Source: Bacillota bacterium
GTDB taxonomy: Bacteria > Bacillota > Negativicutes > Sporomusales > UBA7701
DNA length: 64,000 nucleotides
Direction: 5' to 3'
Assembly: GCA_023415775.1 (NCBI GenBank)
Contig: JAEZJM010000035.1
Span: 1 to 64,000 of the forward strand
In this document: in pieces, positions 1-8,646 of the stretch
Position numbering within the stretch: position 1 is the stretch's first letter
Layout: the number at the start of each line of letters is the position of its first letter
The notes under the pieces: generated by a model
The model's database searches: none
What the model was told of the DNA's origin: nothing
The model's input: the letters and a program-made list of their open reading frames with translations, nothing else
Position numbers and translations under genes: made by a program

Positions 1-1874
1 ACATGATGGGCGTTGGCGTCGGAGAGGACGGGGTCTTCGCCCATGATGAACATCGCTTTGAGGTCGCCGCGGACGGCGGCGTCGAACATGTCGGGCAGGG
101 TGTGGCCGGGCTTGTCCGGCACTTCCGCGCCCCAGGCGGCGGAAAACTTTTTGCGGATGTCGGGCCATTTAACCTGCTGGTAGCCGGGGAGGACGTTGGG
201 GAGCGCGCCCATGTCGCAGGCGCCCTGGACGTTGTTCTGGCCGCGGAGGGGGTTGACGCCGGCGGCCGGTTTGCCGACGTTGCCGGTGAGCATGGCCAGG
301 TTGGCGAGGCTCATGACGTTGTCGGTGCCCGAGGTGTGCTCGGTGATGCCGAGGGTGTAGAAAATGCCGGCCCGCTCGGCGGTGGCGTACAGTTTGGCGG
401 CCTCGTAAAGAAGGTGCGCGGGGACGCCGGTGATTTTTTCGACAAGGTCGGGCGGGTATTTTTCGGCGACGGCGGCGACGGCTTCGAAGCCGGTTGTGCA
501 TTTGCCGATGAAGGCGGCGTCGTGCCAGCCGTTTTTGATGATGATGTGGAGGAGGCCGTTGATGAGGGCGACGTCGGTGCCGGGCCTGAGGCGCAGCCAT
601 ACGTGGGCGACGGCGGCCAGTTCGGTTCTGCGCGGGTCGGCAACGATGAGTTTGGCGCCTTTGGCGAGGGCCTGGCGCATTTTGGCGCCGATGATGGGAT
701 GTGCTTCCGGGGGGTTGGCGCCGATAACAAACATCACCCGGTTGTCGGCGATTTCGCCGATGGAGTTGGTCATGGCGCCGGAGCCGAAGGATGTGGCCAG
801 ACCGGCCACGGTGGGGCTGTGTCAGGTACGGGCGCAGTGGTCGACATTGTTGGTGCCGACCGCCGCGCGCATGAATTTCTGCAGCAGGTAGTTTTCTTCG
901 TTGGTGCAGCGGGCCGAGCTGAGGGCGGCGATGGCGTCGGGGCCGTGCGCGGCTTTGATGTCGGTCAGCTTTTCGGCGACCAGGCCAAGGGCTTCATCCC
1001 AGGTGGCGGGGGCGAATTCGCCGTTCTTTTTGATGAGCGGGCCGGTGAGGCGGTCGGGGCTGTGGACGTAGTCGGTGCCGAAGCGGCCCTTGACGCACAG
1101 CAGCCGGCCGTTGACGACGCTGGTTTCGTTGGAGGTGACGCCGATTATTTTGCCGTCCTTGACGTTGAGGTCGAAGTTGCAGCCGACGCCGCAGAAGGGG
1201 CAGGTGGTCTTGACTTTTTTGTCGGGCAGCCCGGTGCCGTACATCGGTTTTTCGGTAAGCGCCCCGGTGGGGCAGGCGGAGACGCAGGTGCCGCAGAAGA
1301 CGCAGCTCGACTGGTCCATGCCGCTGTCGAAGGCAGGGGTGACTTTGCTGACGAAGCCGCGCTCCGTCCATTCGAGGACGTTGCAGCACTGGATTTCCTT
1401 GCAGACCCGCACGCAGCGGCCGCACAGGACGCATTTCTCGTTGTCGCGGATGATGAATGGATTGCTGTCGTCAAGCTCGTAACGGCGCCGCTCGCCGCGG
1501 AAGCGGACGGCGCGTACCCCCAGGTCGAGGGCGAGGCGCTGCAGCTCGCAGCGCAGGTTGCTCTGGCAGGTAAGGCAGTCGGCGGGATGGTTGGCGAGCA
1601 GCATTTCGACGACCATCTGGCGGGCTTCGCGGATATCGGAGGTATAGGTGCGGACGACCATGCCCTCGGCCGCCGGGTGGGTGCAGGCGGTGGTGAGGCT
1701 GCGCAGGCCGGCGATCTCGACGAGGCAGACGCGGCAGCAGCCTTCGGGGGTGAGGTCGGCGAGGTGGCAGAGGGTGGGGATATCGATGCCGAGCAAGCGG
1801 GCGGCCCCGAGCACGGTGGTGCCGGGCGGGACGCTGATCTGGCGGCCGTCGATTGTGAGGGTGATTTTGTCCAT
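1..1874 (-). CDS. fdhA: NAD-linked formate dehydrogenase alpha subunit, selenocysteine-containing (C-terminus beyond window)
   Basis: Oxidises formate to CO2 (or the reverse) at a Mo/W-bis-MGD centre and passes electrons through an N-terminal Fe-S relay. The reading frame gives a [2Fe-2S] site (Cys36, 47, 50, 64), a His-Cys3 cluster (His96, Cys100, 103, 109), two [4Fe-4S] clusters (Cys148-158 and Cys191-201) and the MGD-domain cluster (Cys225, 228, 232, 260). At codon 351 an in-frame TGA (822-824) follows VDHCART and is followed by HSPTVAGL, exactly where formate dehydrogenases carry Sec. The frame then stays open to the window edge through IMGEDPVLSDANAHH. About 624 codons are present, so the family's C-terminal third lies outside. 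AAGGAG lies 8 nt before the ATG. Not a pseudogene: one TGA at the Sec site plus a hairpin. Confidence 0.95.
793..809 (-). promoter_or_regulatory. SECIS-like hairpin after the fdhA UGA
   Basis: On the minus strand GTGGCC-GGTCT-GGCCAC forms a perfect 6-bp stem with a 5-nt loop, starting 12 nt after the UGA at 822-824. The GGUCU loop and the spacing resemble the E. coli fdhF SECIS apical hairpin as I remember it. It would bind SelB and direct Sec insertion. The structure is inferred by eye. Confidence 0.75.
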
Positions 1875-1974
1875 CAGCTACGCTCCTTGCAGGTATTTGG
1901 TCCGACGTATCCTGCTATTATTCGCCGCCGCGGCGGAAAAACCTGCGGGAGAGGCCGGCTACGAGGGCGGCGAC

Positions 1975-2003
1975 TTGACAATTTAGACAGGGCGAAGTAT
2001 ATT
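1975..2003 (+). promoter_or_regulatory. Sigma-A-type promoter for the T-box/valS transcript
   Basis: TTGACA (1975-1980), a 17-bp spacer and TATATT (1998-2003). It lies just upstream of the structured leader, so transcription would start near 2010. Confidence 0.7.
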
Positions 2004-2040
2004 TTATCTATATATCTCCAACTGAGACATATTTATAGGC

Positions 2041-2270
2041 GAGGACGGGAAGTAGTACACCGGACCGGCCGGCGCAGAGAAGGGGCCCATCGGCTGCGAG
2101 GCCCCGCGGCGCGGGCGGTGGAAGTCGTCCCCGAGCCGCGGCGCCGAAGAGCGGTAGGCGCCACCGGGAGGCCCCGTTATCGGCCGCGCGAGCCGGCGCT
2201 GTTTTGCGTCGGGAAAAAAGGTGGTACCACGGAGGCAGAAGCTTTCGTCCTTGCGGACGGAGGCTTTTTT
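2041..2270 (+). promoter_or_regulatory. T-box leader of valS (tRNA-Val responsive)
   Basis: The T-box core GGTGGTACCACGG is at 2220-2232. It is followed by a terminator with a 10-bp stem (2241-2250 with 2255-2264) and six T's. The base of Stem I pairs GGAC (2043-2046) with GTCC (2127-2130). The triplet directly before its 3' strand is GTC (2124-2126), a valine codon and plausible specifier, in keeping with valS downstream. Uncharged tRNA-Val would favour the antiterminator. The T-box core and terminator are seen directly; the specifier choice is inference. Confidence 0.88.
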
Positions 2271-2342
2271 ATTTGCTCAACAGGTTATTCTAAAAGAAGT
2301 GTGCGAGCCGGCAGCCGGCTCCCCTTAAGGAGGCACAAAGAT

Positions 2343-4985
2343 ATGGAAAAACAGATCCCCACCGTTTACGATCCCAAAGAAGTCGAAGAGAAGTGGTATA
2401 AGCACTGGGAGGATAACGGCCTGTTCCACGCCGAGCCTGATACGGGCAAGAAGCCTTACAGCATCGTCATCCCGCCCCCCAACGTCACCGGCCAGCTCCA
2501 CATGGGCCACGCCCTCGACAATACCCTCCAGGATGTGCTCATCCGTTTCCGGCGCATGCAGGGCTATGAGGCGCTGTGGATGCCGGGCTCCGACCACGCC
2601 GGCATCGCCACCCAGATCAAGGTGGAGGAAGTGCTGGCCAAGGAGGGGGTGAGCCGCTACGACCTCGGCCGGGAGGCGTTCATCGACCGGGTGTGGGAGT
2701 GGAAGCACGAATACGGCGGCCGCATCATCAATCAGCTCAAGCGCCTGGGCGCGTCGTGCGACTGGCAGCGGGAGCGGTTCACGATGGACGAGGGCTGCTC
2801 GGCGGCGGTGCGCGAGGTTTTCGTGTCGCTGTACGAGAAGGGGCTTATCTACCAGGGCAACCGCATCACCAACTGGTGCCCGCGCTGCAACACCGCGCTG
2901 AGCGATATCGAGGTGGAGCACGAGGAGAAACCGGGCAACCTTTATCATGTCCGCTACCCGCTGGAGGGGCGCCCGGACGAATATGTGACCGTGGCCACCA
3001 CCCGGCCGGAGACCATCCTCGGCGATACCGCGGTGGCCGTCCATCCCGAGGATAAGCGCTACCGCCACCTTGTCGGCCAGTACCTCATCCTGCCGGTCGT
3101 CGGCCGCCGTCTGCCGATCGTGGCCGACGAGTACGTCGACCCGTCGTTCGGCACCGGGGCGGTGAAGGTGACGCCGGCCCACGACCCCAACGACTTCGAC
3201 ATGGGCCTCCGCCATAATTTGCCGCAGGTGGTCGTCATCGCCCCCGACGGCACGATGACGGCCGAGGCGGGCAAGTACGCCGGCCTGGACCGCTACGAGT
3301 GTCGCAAGGCGCTGGTCAGCGATCTCAAGGAGCTGGGCAACCTCGTCAAGATCGACGAGCATATGCACGCGGTCGGCCACTGCCAGCGCTGCGCGACGGT
3401 GGTCGAGCCGCTCGTTTCCAAGCAGTGGTTCGTGCGCATGCAGCCGCTGGCCGAGCCGGCGATAGAGGCCGTTACTTCGGGGCGGATCAAGTTCGTGCCC
3501 GAGCGGTTCACCCGTGTGTATATCAACTGGCTGGAGAACATCCGCGACTGGTGCATCTCCCGCCAGATCTGGTGGGGCCACCGCATCCCCGCCTGGTACT
3601 GCGAAGGGTGCGGCGAGACGATCGTCTCCCGCGAGGATATAACCGCCTGCCCGAAGTGCGGCGGCAAGGCGGAGCAGGACCCCGACGTCCTCGACACCTG
3701 GTTCAGTTCGGCGCTGTGGCCGTTCTCGACGATGGGCTGGCCGCAGCAGACGCGCGAGCTGGCGTACTTCTACCCGACGAGCGTGCTGGTGACCGGCTAC
3801 GACATCATCTTCTTCTGGGTGGCGCGGATGATCTTCATGGGCCTGGAGTTCATGGACAATATTCCCTTCGAGCACGTGTTCATCCACGGCCTGGTGCGCG
3901 ACGGCGAGGGCCGCAAGATGTCGAAGTCGCTCGGCAACGGCATCGACCCGCTGGACGTTATCGAGAAGTACGGCGCCGACACGCTGCGGTTCACGCTTAT
4001 GACCGGCAACACGCCCGGGAACGATATGCGCTTCTACTGGGAGCGGGTGGAGTCGAGCCGCAACTTCGCCAACAAGATCTGGAACGCTTCGCGGTTCGTG
4101 CTGATGAACCTGGAGGGCTTCGACCCCGCCAAGGCGCCCGGCGCGTACACGCTCGCCGACCGCTGGATAATGAGCCGCTACGCCCGCACCGCGGCCGAGG
4201 TGACCGCCAACCTGGAGAGATTCGAGCTGGGCGAGGCGGCCCGCAGCCTGTACGAGTTCATCTGGAACGAGTATTGCGACTGGTATATCGAGACCGCCAA
4301 GGCGCGCCTCTATGACAAGGAGGACGCCGCCGCCCGGGCCACCGCCCAATATGTGCTGTGGTACGTGCTGGGGAACACCCTCAAGCTGCTGCATCCCTTC
4401 ATGCCGTTCATCAGCGAGGCCATCTGGCAGCACCTGCCCCACGAGGGCGAGAGCATCGTCAGGGCCGCCTGGCCGGCGCCGCCGGCCGAGCTGGCGGATG
4501 ACGGCGCCGAGGCGGCGATGGGCACAATTATGGAGACCATCAAGGCCATCCGCAACATGCGGGCCGAGGTCAACGTGCCGCCGGGCAAGAAGAGCGAGGT
4601 CATTTTGTTGGCCGCCGCTGAGCAGCAGGCGGTGCTGGCCGCCAACACCCAGTACGTGCGCACGCTGGCCGCCGCCGAGCCGGTGACGGTGCTGCCGCTG
4701 ACGGCCGCCAAGCCGGAGAACGCGATGACGGCGGTGGTGAGCGGGGTGGAGGTTTATTTGCCGCTCCGCGGCCTGATCGACGTGGAGAAGGAGACGGCCC
4801 GCCTCGGCAAGGAGCGAGAGAACCTCGAGAAGGAGGTCGCCCGTGTGGCCGGCAAGCTGACTAACGAGAGCTTCGTGGCCAAGGCGCCGGCCGAGGTTAT
4901 CGAGAAGGAGCGGGCCAAGGAGCGCGAGTACCGCGAGAAGCTCGCGGCCATCAGCGAGCGGCTGGACTATCTGGCGAAGATATAG
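2343..4985 (+). CDS. valS: Valine--tRNA ligase
   Basis: Charges tRNA-Val in the cytoplasm. The 880-residue product has the class I signatures: HIGH-type HMGH in QLHMGHAL near residue 54, and KMSKS in GRKMSKSLGN in the second half. Between them lies the CP1 editing region with zinc-type Cys pairs (NWCPRCN, CEGCGE, CPKCGG). The C-terminal 100 residues form the tRNA-binding coiled coil usual for bacterial ValRS. The reading frame is open far upstream, but translation begins at this ATG: AAGGAGG sits 9 nt before it and the whole T-box leader lies upstream. folC follows closely. Confidence 0.98.
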   Translation: MEKQIPTVYDPKEVEEKWYKHWEDNGLFHAEPDTGKKPYSIVIPPPNVTGQLHMGHALDNTLQDVLIRFRRMQGYEALWMPGSDHAGIATQIKVEEVLAKEGVSRYDLGREAFIDRVWEWKHEYGGRIINQLKRLGASCDWQRERFTMDEGCSAAVREVFVSLYEKGLIYQGNRITNWCPRCNTALSDIEVEHEEKPGNLYHVRYPLEGRPDEYVTVATTRPETILGDTAVAVHPEDKRYRHLVGQYLILPVVGRRLPIVADEYVDPSFGTGAVKVTPAHDPNDFDMGLRHNLPQVVVIAPDGTMTAEAGKYAGLDRYECRKALVSDLKELGNLVKIDEHMHAVGHCQRCATVVEPLVSKQWFVRMQPLAEPAIEAVTSGRIKFVPERFTRVYINWLENIRDWCISRQIWWGHRIPAWYCEGCGETIVSREDITACPKCGGKAEQDPDVLDTWFSSALWPFSTMGWPQQTRELAYFYPTSVLVTGYDIIFFWVARMIFMGLEFMDNIPFEHVFIHGLVRDGEGRKMSKSLGNGIDPLDVIEKYGADTLRFTLMTGNTPGNDMRFYWERVESSRNFANKIWNASRFVLMNLEGFDPAKAPGAYTLADRWIMSRYARTAAEVTANLERFELGEAARSLYEFIWNEYCDWYIETAKARLYDKEDAAARATAQYVLWYVLGNTLKLLHPFMPFISEAIWQHLPHEGESIVRAAWPAPPAELADDGAEAAMGTIMETIKAIRNMRAEVNVPPGKKSEVILLAAAEQQAVLAANTQYVRTLAAAEPVTVLPLTAAKPENAMTAVVSGVEVYLPLRGLIDVEKETARLGKERENLEKEVARVAGKLTNESFVAKAPAEVIEKERAKEREYREKLAAISERLDYLAKI

Positions 4986-5061
4986 GGAATTGGCATGCCC
5001 GATGCGCGAATACACATTGTTAGCGTCTAACTGGAAAAGATATCGTCAGGATGTGACCTTT

Positions 5062-6345
5062 ATGACCTACGAACAGGCCCTCGATTATCTCGCCACACTG
5101 GGCAAGTTCGGGATGAATTTCGGCCTGGGGCGGATCGAGAAACTGCTCGCGCTGATGGGCAATCCCGAGCGGCGCTACAAGACCGTCCATGTGACCGGCA
5201 CCAACGGCAAGGGATCGACGGCGGCGATGCTGGCCGCCATCCTCCGGGCCGCAGGCATCCGCGCCGGCCTGTACACGTCGCCCCATCTGAGCGACTACAC
5301 CGAGCGGTTTGTTGTGGGCGGCGAGCCGATAGGCCGTGCCGAGCTGGCCGCGGCGATCGGGCATACGCGCGGCTTCGTGGACGCCATGGTGGCGGAGGGC
5401 TGGGAGCACCCGACCGAGTTCGAGGTGCTGACCGCAGCCGCTTTCCATTATTTCGCGGCCGCGGGCGTGGAATACGCCGTGATCGAGGTCGGCCTGGGCG
5501 GCCTGCTCGATTCGACTAACGTGATAACACCGGCCGTATCCGTTATCACCAATGTCGCCCTGGAGCACACCGACCGCTGCGGCGATACCGTCGCCGCCAT
5601 CGCCGCCCACAAGGCGGGCATAATCAAGCCGGGGGCGCCGGCGGTGACCGCCGCCCGCGGCGAGGCGCTCGACGTCATCAGGCGCGAGGCCGACGCCAAG
5701 GGGGCGCCGCTGGCGGTGCTGGGCCGCGATTTCTACGCCGAATCGGCCGGGATGGACGGCTGGCGGCAGCAGGTGGCGTTTGTCAGCCGCCGCCACGGCG
5801 ACCTGGGCCGTTTCGCCGTCAACCTCCTCGGCCGTCATCAGGCCGAGAACGCGGCTGTGGCGATCATGGCGGCGCTGATCCTGGCCGACGGGGAGAAACG
5901 CGTTTCTTCCGCCGCGGTCAGAGACGGCCTGGCCGCCGTCAACTGGCCGGGCCGCTTCGAGGTGGTGCCCGGAAAACCGCCGACGATAATCGACGGCGCT
6001 CATAACCCGGCGGGCGCCGCTGTTCTCAGGGCTGCGCTGGACGAGGTTTTCCCCGGCCGGCCGGTGGTCTTCGTGCTCGGCATCCTCGCCGACAAGGATA
6101 TCGCCGGCGTTACCGCGGCTCTTATCCGCGCCGCCGACAGCGTCGTGGCCGTCAAGCCCCAGTCCGACCGGGCGGCCGAGCCGGCCGCGGTGCTGTGCGG
6201 CCTGGCGGCGGCGCGATCCGCGGCGGCGGCAACGGTGGCCGAAGGGGTCGACCTGGCGCGGGAAATGGCCGGGCCGGACGGCCTGGTGTGCGTCGCCGGA
6301 TCGCTCTACATCGTCGGTCCGGCGCGGGATTACGTCATTTTATAG
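5062..6345 (+). CDS. folC: Bifunctional folylpolyglutamate synthase/dihydrofolate synthase
   Basis: Adds L-glutamate to dihydropteroate and to folates, using ATP. The 427-residue product has the Mur-ligase-type P-loop GTNGKGSTAA near residue 50, the YTSPHL motif, the DSTN and LEHTD segments, and a C-terminal domain with IDGAHNPAGA. Length is normal for the family. An in-frame TTG at 4990 would add 24 residues, but homologues start like MTYEQALDYLATLGKFGMN, so the ATG at 5062 is preferred even though its ribosome site is weak (CAGG). It lies 76 bp after valS and is probably co-transcribed with it. Confidence 0.95.
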   Translation: MTYEQALDYLATLGKFGMNFGLGRIEKLLALMGNPERRYKTVHVTGTNGKGSTAAMLAAILRAAGIRAGLYTSPHLSDYTERFVVGGEPIGRAELAAAIGHTRGFVDAMVAEGWEHPTEFEVLTAAAFHYFAAAGVEYAVIEVGLGGLLDSTNVITPAVSVITNVALEHTDRCGDTVAAIAAHKAGIIKPGAPAVTAARGEALDVIRREADAKGAPLAVLGRDFYAESAGMDGWRQQVAFVSRRHGDLGRFAVNLLGRHQAENAAVAIMAALILADGEKRVSSAAVRDGLAAVNWPGRFEVVPGKPPTIIDGAHNPAGAAVLRAALDEVFPGRPVVFVLGILADKDIAGVTAALIRAADSVVAVKPQSDRAAEPAAVLCGLAAARSAAAATVAEGVDLAREMAGPDGLVCVAGSLYIVGPARDYVIL

Positions 6346-6372
6346 ACAAAACGGCGCTATGTGGTCTATAAT
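6343..6372 (+). promoter_or_regulatory. Promoter for the O-antigen-ligase-like gene
   Basis: TAGACA (6343-6348), an 18-bp spacer and a perfect TATAAT (6367-6372). It overlaps the end of folC and lies 33 bp before the next start codon. Confidence 0.65.
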
Positions 6373-6405
6373 AATTGAAGTTACTTTGTGCCATCAGGTG
6401 AAACG

Positions 6406-7653
6406 ATGCGAATCAGTTATTCCTGCGCCGCGACGCACTACCAACTGAATTACCTGACCGAGCACTGCATTGTGGCGGTGGCCTTTTTTTTGCCGCTCTC
6501 CCTCAACGCCGTCAGTGTGTTCCTCGCCCTCGGCGTCTTGCTGTGGGTGGCGAGGATGGCCGCCGACAGGCATCTCGATTTCAAACCGACGCCTTTCGAC
6601 GGAGCCATCGCCCTGCTTGTGGCCCTGTCGGCGGCCTCGATCCTGGCTGCCCCCGACCGCTGGCTGAGCTTTTACAACTACTATCACCTGATGGGTCGCT
6701 ATATTCTCCTTTATTATCTGGTCGTGAACAATTTGCACAGCCTCGATCAGCTTAAACGGCTGGTGCAGGCGATCTTGGCGTCCGCCGGCCTGGTCGTCGT
6801 CTACGGACTGTACCAGTATGTCCAGGGGGTGGATATCTCCGCGTTCGAGTGGGTGGACGGCGAACAGTTTCCTCTGCTCAAGATGAGGGTTTTTTCCACC
6901 CTGCAGAATCCCAACCTGCTGGCCGGGTTCCTGGTGATCATCGCGGCGCTGGCCGCTGGACTGGGTCTGAACGCCGAGGACCGGCGCTGCCAAACCGCTT
7001 ATATCGTGCTTATCGTCGCTCTGCTTGTCTGCCTGGTGTTTACCTACTCGCGGGGGGCGTGGCTGAGTGTGCTGGCGGTTGTGGCCGCCTACGGAGTGCT
7101 GTACAGTCGCAAGACCTTCTGGCTGCTGCTGTTCGTGCCGGTGGTGGTTGTGGCCGGGCATGACGTGCTGATGGAGCGGCTGATGTCGATCGTCAACCCC
7201 ACCGACACCTCGGCGATGCTGAGGATCGCCTTATGGGAGAGCACCCTCGCGATGATTGCCGACAGACCGCTGTTCGGCATCGGCTGGGGCGCATACTCGC
7301 TGGTTTATCCCGCCTACGACTTTTTTATCAACGATCCGGACACGATCATCTACCACGCCCACAATATGTATCTCCATCTCGCCGCCGAGATCGGCGTCCC
7401 CGGACTGCTGGTCTTCCTGGCGCTGATGATCGGACACGCGCGGCTGGCGATGGCGATGGCCGAGAGCGCCGCCAACCGCTGGGTGAGCGGCCTGATGCTT
7501 GGGGTGCTGACGGCCGTGATCGGGCTGGCGGTGGGCGGCCTTACCGACTACATACTTTTTAACCCCCAGTTGGCGATGCTTTTCTGGCTGCTGAACGCCC
7601 TGACGGTGGTTGTTCATCTCAATGGCTATCCGACAAAAAATAACACGAAATAA
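6406..7653 (+). CDS. O-antigen ligase/polymerase-family membrane protein (Wzy_C type)
   Basis: A polytopic inner-membrane protein of 415 residues with roughly ten to twelve hydrophobic segments. A large extracytoplasmic loop before the last helices contains GIGWGAYSLVYP and YHAHNMYLHLAAEIGVPGLL, the conserved H-N-x-(Y/H)-L pattern of the O-antigen ligase/Wzy family. Such proteins join or polymerise lipid-linked glycans on the outer face of the membrane. An upstream GTG (6388) is in frame, but AGGTGA four bases before ATG 6406 supports the shorter start. No glycan cluster surrounds it, so the substrate is unknown. It fits a diderm, LPS-bearing host but does not prove one. Confidence 0.85.
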   Translation: MRISYSCAATHYQLNYLTEHCIVAVAFFLPLSLNAVSVFLALGVLLWVARMAADRHLDFKPTPFDGAIALLVALSAASILAAPDRWLSFYNYYHLMGRYILLYYLVVNNLHSLDQLKRLVQAILASAGLVVVYGLYQYVQGVDISAFEWVDGEQFPLLKMRVFSTLQNPNLLAGFLVIIAALAAGLGLNAEDRRCQTAYIVLIVALLVCLVFTYSRGAWLSVLAVVAAYGVLYSRKTFWLLLFVPVVVVAGHDVLMERLMSIVNPTDTSAMLRIALWESTLAMIADRPLFGIGWGAYSLVYPAYDFFINDPDTIIYHAHNMYLHLAAEIGVPGLLVFLALMIGHARLAMAMAESAANRWVSGLMLGVLTAVIGLAVGGLTDYILFNPQLAMLFWLLNALTVVVHLNGYPTKNNTK

Positions 7654-7666
7654 CGGGCGTATTGCT

Positions 7667-7692
7667 AAAAAAATCTCCCGCTTCGGCAGGAG
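7667..7692 (-). terminator. Stable hairpin with a T-run on the minus strand
   Basis: CTCCTGC-CGAA-GCGGGAG followed by A and seven T's when read on the minus strand. On the plus strand it is a TTCG-capped hairpin preceded by seven A's. It would stop antisense transcription entering the end of the preceding gene. No minus-strand gene is visible just upstream of it. Confidence 0.5.
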
Positions 7693-7763
7693 TAAGGGGC
7701 GGGCGCGAGGAATATAGAGGAATATATAAAAATGTACAATATGGATATGTGGTATCGGTTATG

Positions 7764-7788
7764 AAGGCCTATGCGGCCTTAATTTTTT
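7764..7788 (+). terminator. Rho-independent terminator
   Basis: AAGGCC (7764-7769), loop TATGC, GGCCTT (7775-7780), then AATTTTTT. It ends the transcript of the O-antigen-ligase-like gene just before the hydrogenase operon. Confidence 0.75.
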
Positions 7789-7798
7789 GTCGCGAAGA

Positions 7799-7816
7799 AT
7801 GTGAAATTTGGAACAA
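7799..7816 (+). promoter_or_regulatory. Candidate Rex operator before the hydrogenase operon
   Basis: The 18 bases ATGTGAAATTTGGAACAA match 13 of 18 positions of the remembered Rex consensus TTGTGAAATATTTCACAA, with an intact left core TGTGAAAT and right end ACAA. The site lies between the upstream terminator and the first gene's ribosome site, and rex itself follows the operon. Function is inferred. Confidence 0.45.
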
Positions 7817-7840
7817 TTCAGCCCAAGAAGGGGGTTTGTC

Positions 7841-8209
7841 GTGAAACTGGCCGATGTCCAGAAAATACTGCGAGCAGAGGTAATTTGCGGCTCAGAGTGC
7901 CTCGACGGCGAGGTGAAGTCGGCGTGCGGCGCCGATTTGATGAGCGACGTGCTGGTGCATAGCAAGGAGAAGACGCTGCTGCTGACGGGACTGACCAATA
8001 TTCAGATCATCCGCACCGCCGAGATGGGCGACCTGGTGGGGATCGTGCTGGTGCGCGGGAAGCGGCCGGGACAGGATGTAATCCAGATGGCCGAGAGCAA
8101 AGGCATTCCGGTGATGGTGACCAGCCTGCCGATGTTCGAGTCGTGCGGTATGCTCTACAGCCACGGCATCAAAGGCTGCTCCGAGCTGGTGACGGCTTGT
8201 GAATCCTGA
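7841..8209 (+). CDS. DRTGG-domain protein, first gene of the hydrogenase operon
   Basis: A 122-residue cytoplasmic protein of the DRTGG type, a small ligand-binding fold also found in some HPr-kinase-like and phosphotransacetylase-linked proteins. The body contains DLMSDVLVHSKEKTLLLTG, then EMGDLVGIVLVRGKRPGQ and a C-terminal SKGIPVMVTSLPMFESCG. It is clearly a paralogue of the protein at 9986. The GTG start follows AAGGGGG at ideal spacing; an upstream TTG at 7808 lacks a ribosome site. The next gene overlaps its stop codon. Its place in a hydrogenase operon suggests a sensing role; the ligand is unknown. Confidence 0.8.
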   Translation: MKLADVQKILRAEVICGSECLDGEVKSACGADLMSDVLVHSKEKTLLLTGLTNIQIIRTAEMGDLVGIVLVRGKRPGQDVIQMAESKGIPVMVTSLPMFESCGMLYSHGIKGCSELVTACES

Positions 8210-8630
8210 ACAGGGGATCGTACTCGATTATGCCTTAAAGGGCGGCGATTTCGACACCGCCGGCGAGGCGTCGAGCAAAATTAAGCGGATTCTGCAGCAG
8301 ATCGGCGTGCGCTCGGATGTTATCAGGCGCATCGCCATCAGTTCCTACGAAGCAGAGATGAATGTAATTATCCATGCTTACAGCGGCGTCCTCAAGGCGT
8401 CGATCTATCCCGACCGCACCGAGCTGGTGGTCGAAGACGAGGGGCCGGGCATCGCCGATATCGATCTGGCGATGCAGGAGGGGTACTCCACCGCCCCCGA
8501 CCATATCCGCGAGATGGGGTTCGGCGCCGGTATGGGCCTCCCCAACATAGTACGCTGTTCGGACGAGTTTTCCATCAATTCGGTGGCGGGGGAAGGAACG
8601 AAGATCTCTATCCTGATCCGCCATAGCTGA
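8199..8630 (+). CDS. Anti-sigma/serine-kinase-type ATP-binding protein (RsbW/SpoIIAB-like)
   Basis: A 143-residue GHKL-fold ATPase. The N-box reads EAEMNVIIHAYSG, the G1 box DEGPGI, and the glycine-rich lid GFGAGMGLPNI. It has no phosphoacceptor His domain and no membrane segment, so it resembles anti-sigma-factor kinases rather than full sensor kinases. It overlaps the preceding DRTGG gene by 11 nt and is followed 16 nt later by the sensor-type H-cluster protein, so the three products probably act together. A partner (sigma factor or anti-anti-sigma factor) is not encoded nearby. The biochemical role is inferred. Confidence 0.85.
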   Translation: MNPEQGIVLDYALKGGDFDTAGEASSKIKRILQQIGVRSDVIRRIAISSYEAEMNVIIHAYSGVLKASIYPDRTELVVEDEGPGIADIDLAMQEGYSTAPDHIREMGFGAGMGLPNIVRCSDEFSINSVAGEGTKISILIRHS

Positions 8631-8646
8631 TTGTGTGGTGTAACAG

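Noticed and set aside
822..824. Internal stop making fdhA a pseudogene
   Set aside because: The TGA is at the conserved Sec position with a SECIS-type hairpin and the frame stays open after it.
3..2342. Long plus-strand open frame reaching 780 codons into the valS start
   Set aside because: It is antisense to fdhA and crosses the T-box leader; high GC keeps the antisense frame open. The protein is Gly/Val/Ala-rich noise. valS begins at 2343.
2325..5015. 896-codon minus-strand ORF over valS
   Set aside because: Antisense shadow of a clear aminoacyl-tRNA synthetase, His/Arg/Leu-rich and without motifs.
7662..7844. 60-codon ORF before the hydrogenase operon
   Set aside because: Crosses two hairpins and an intrinsic terminator, with no ribosome site.
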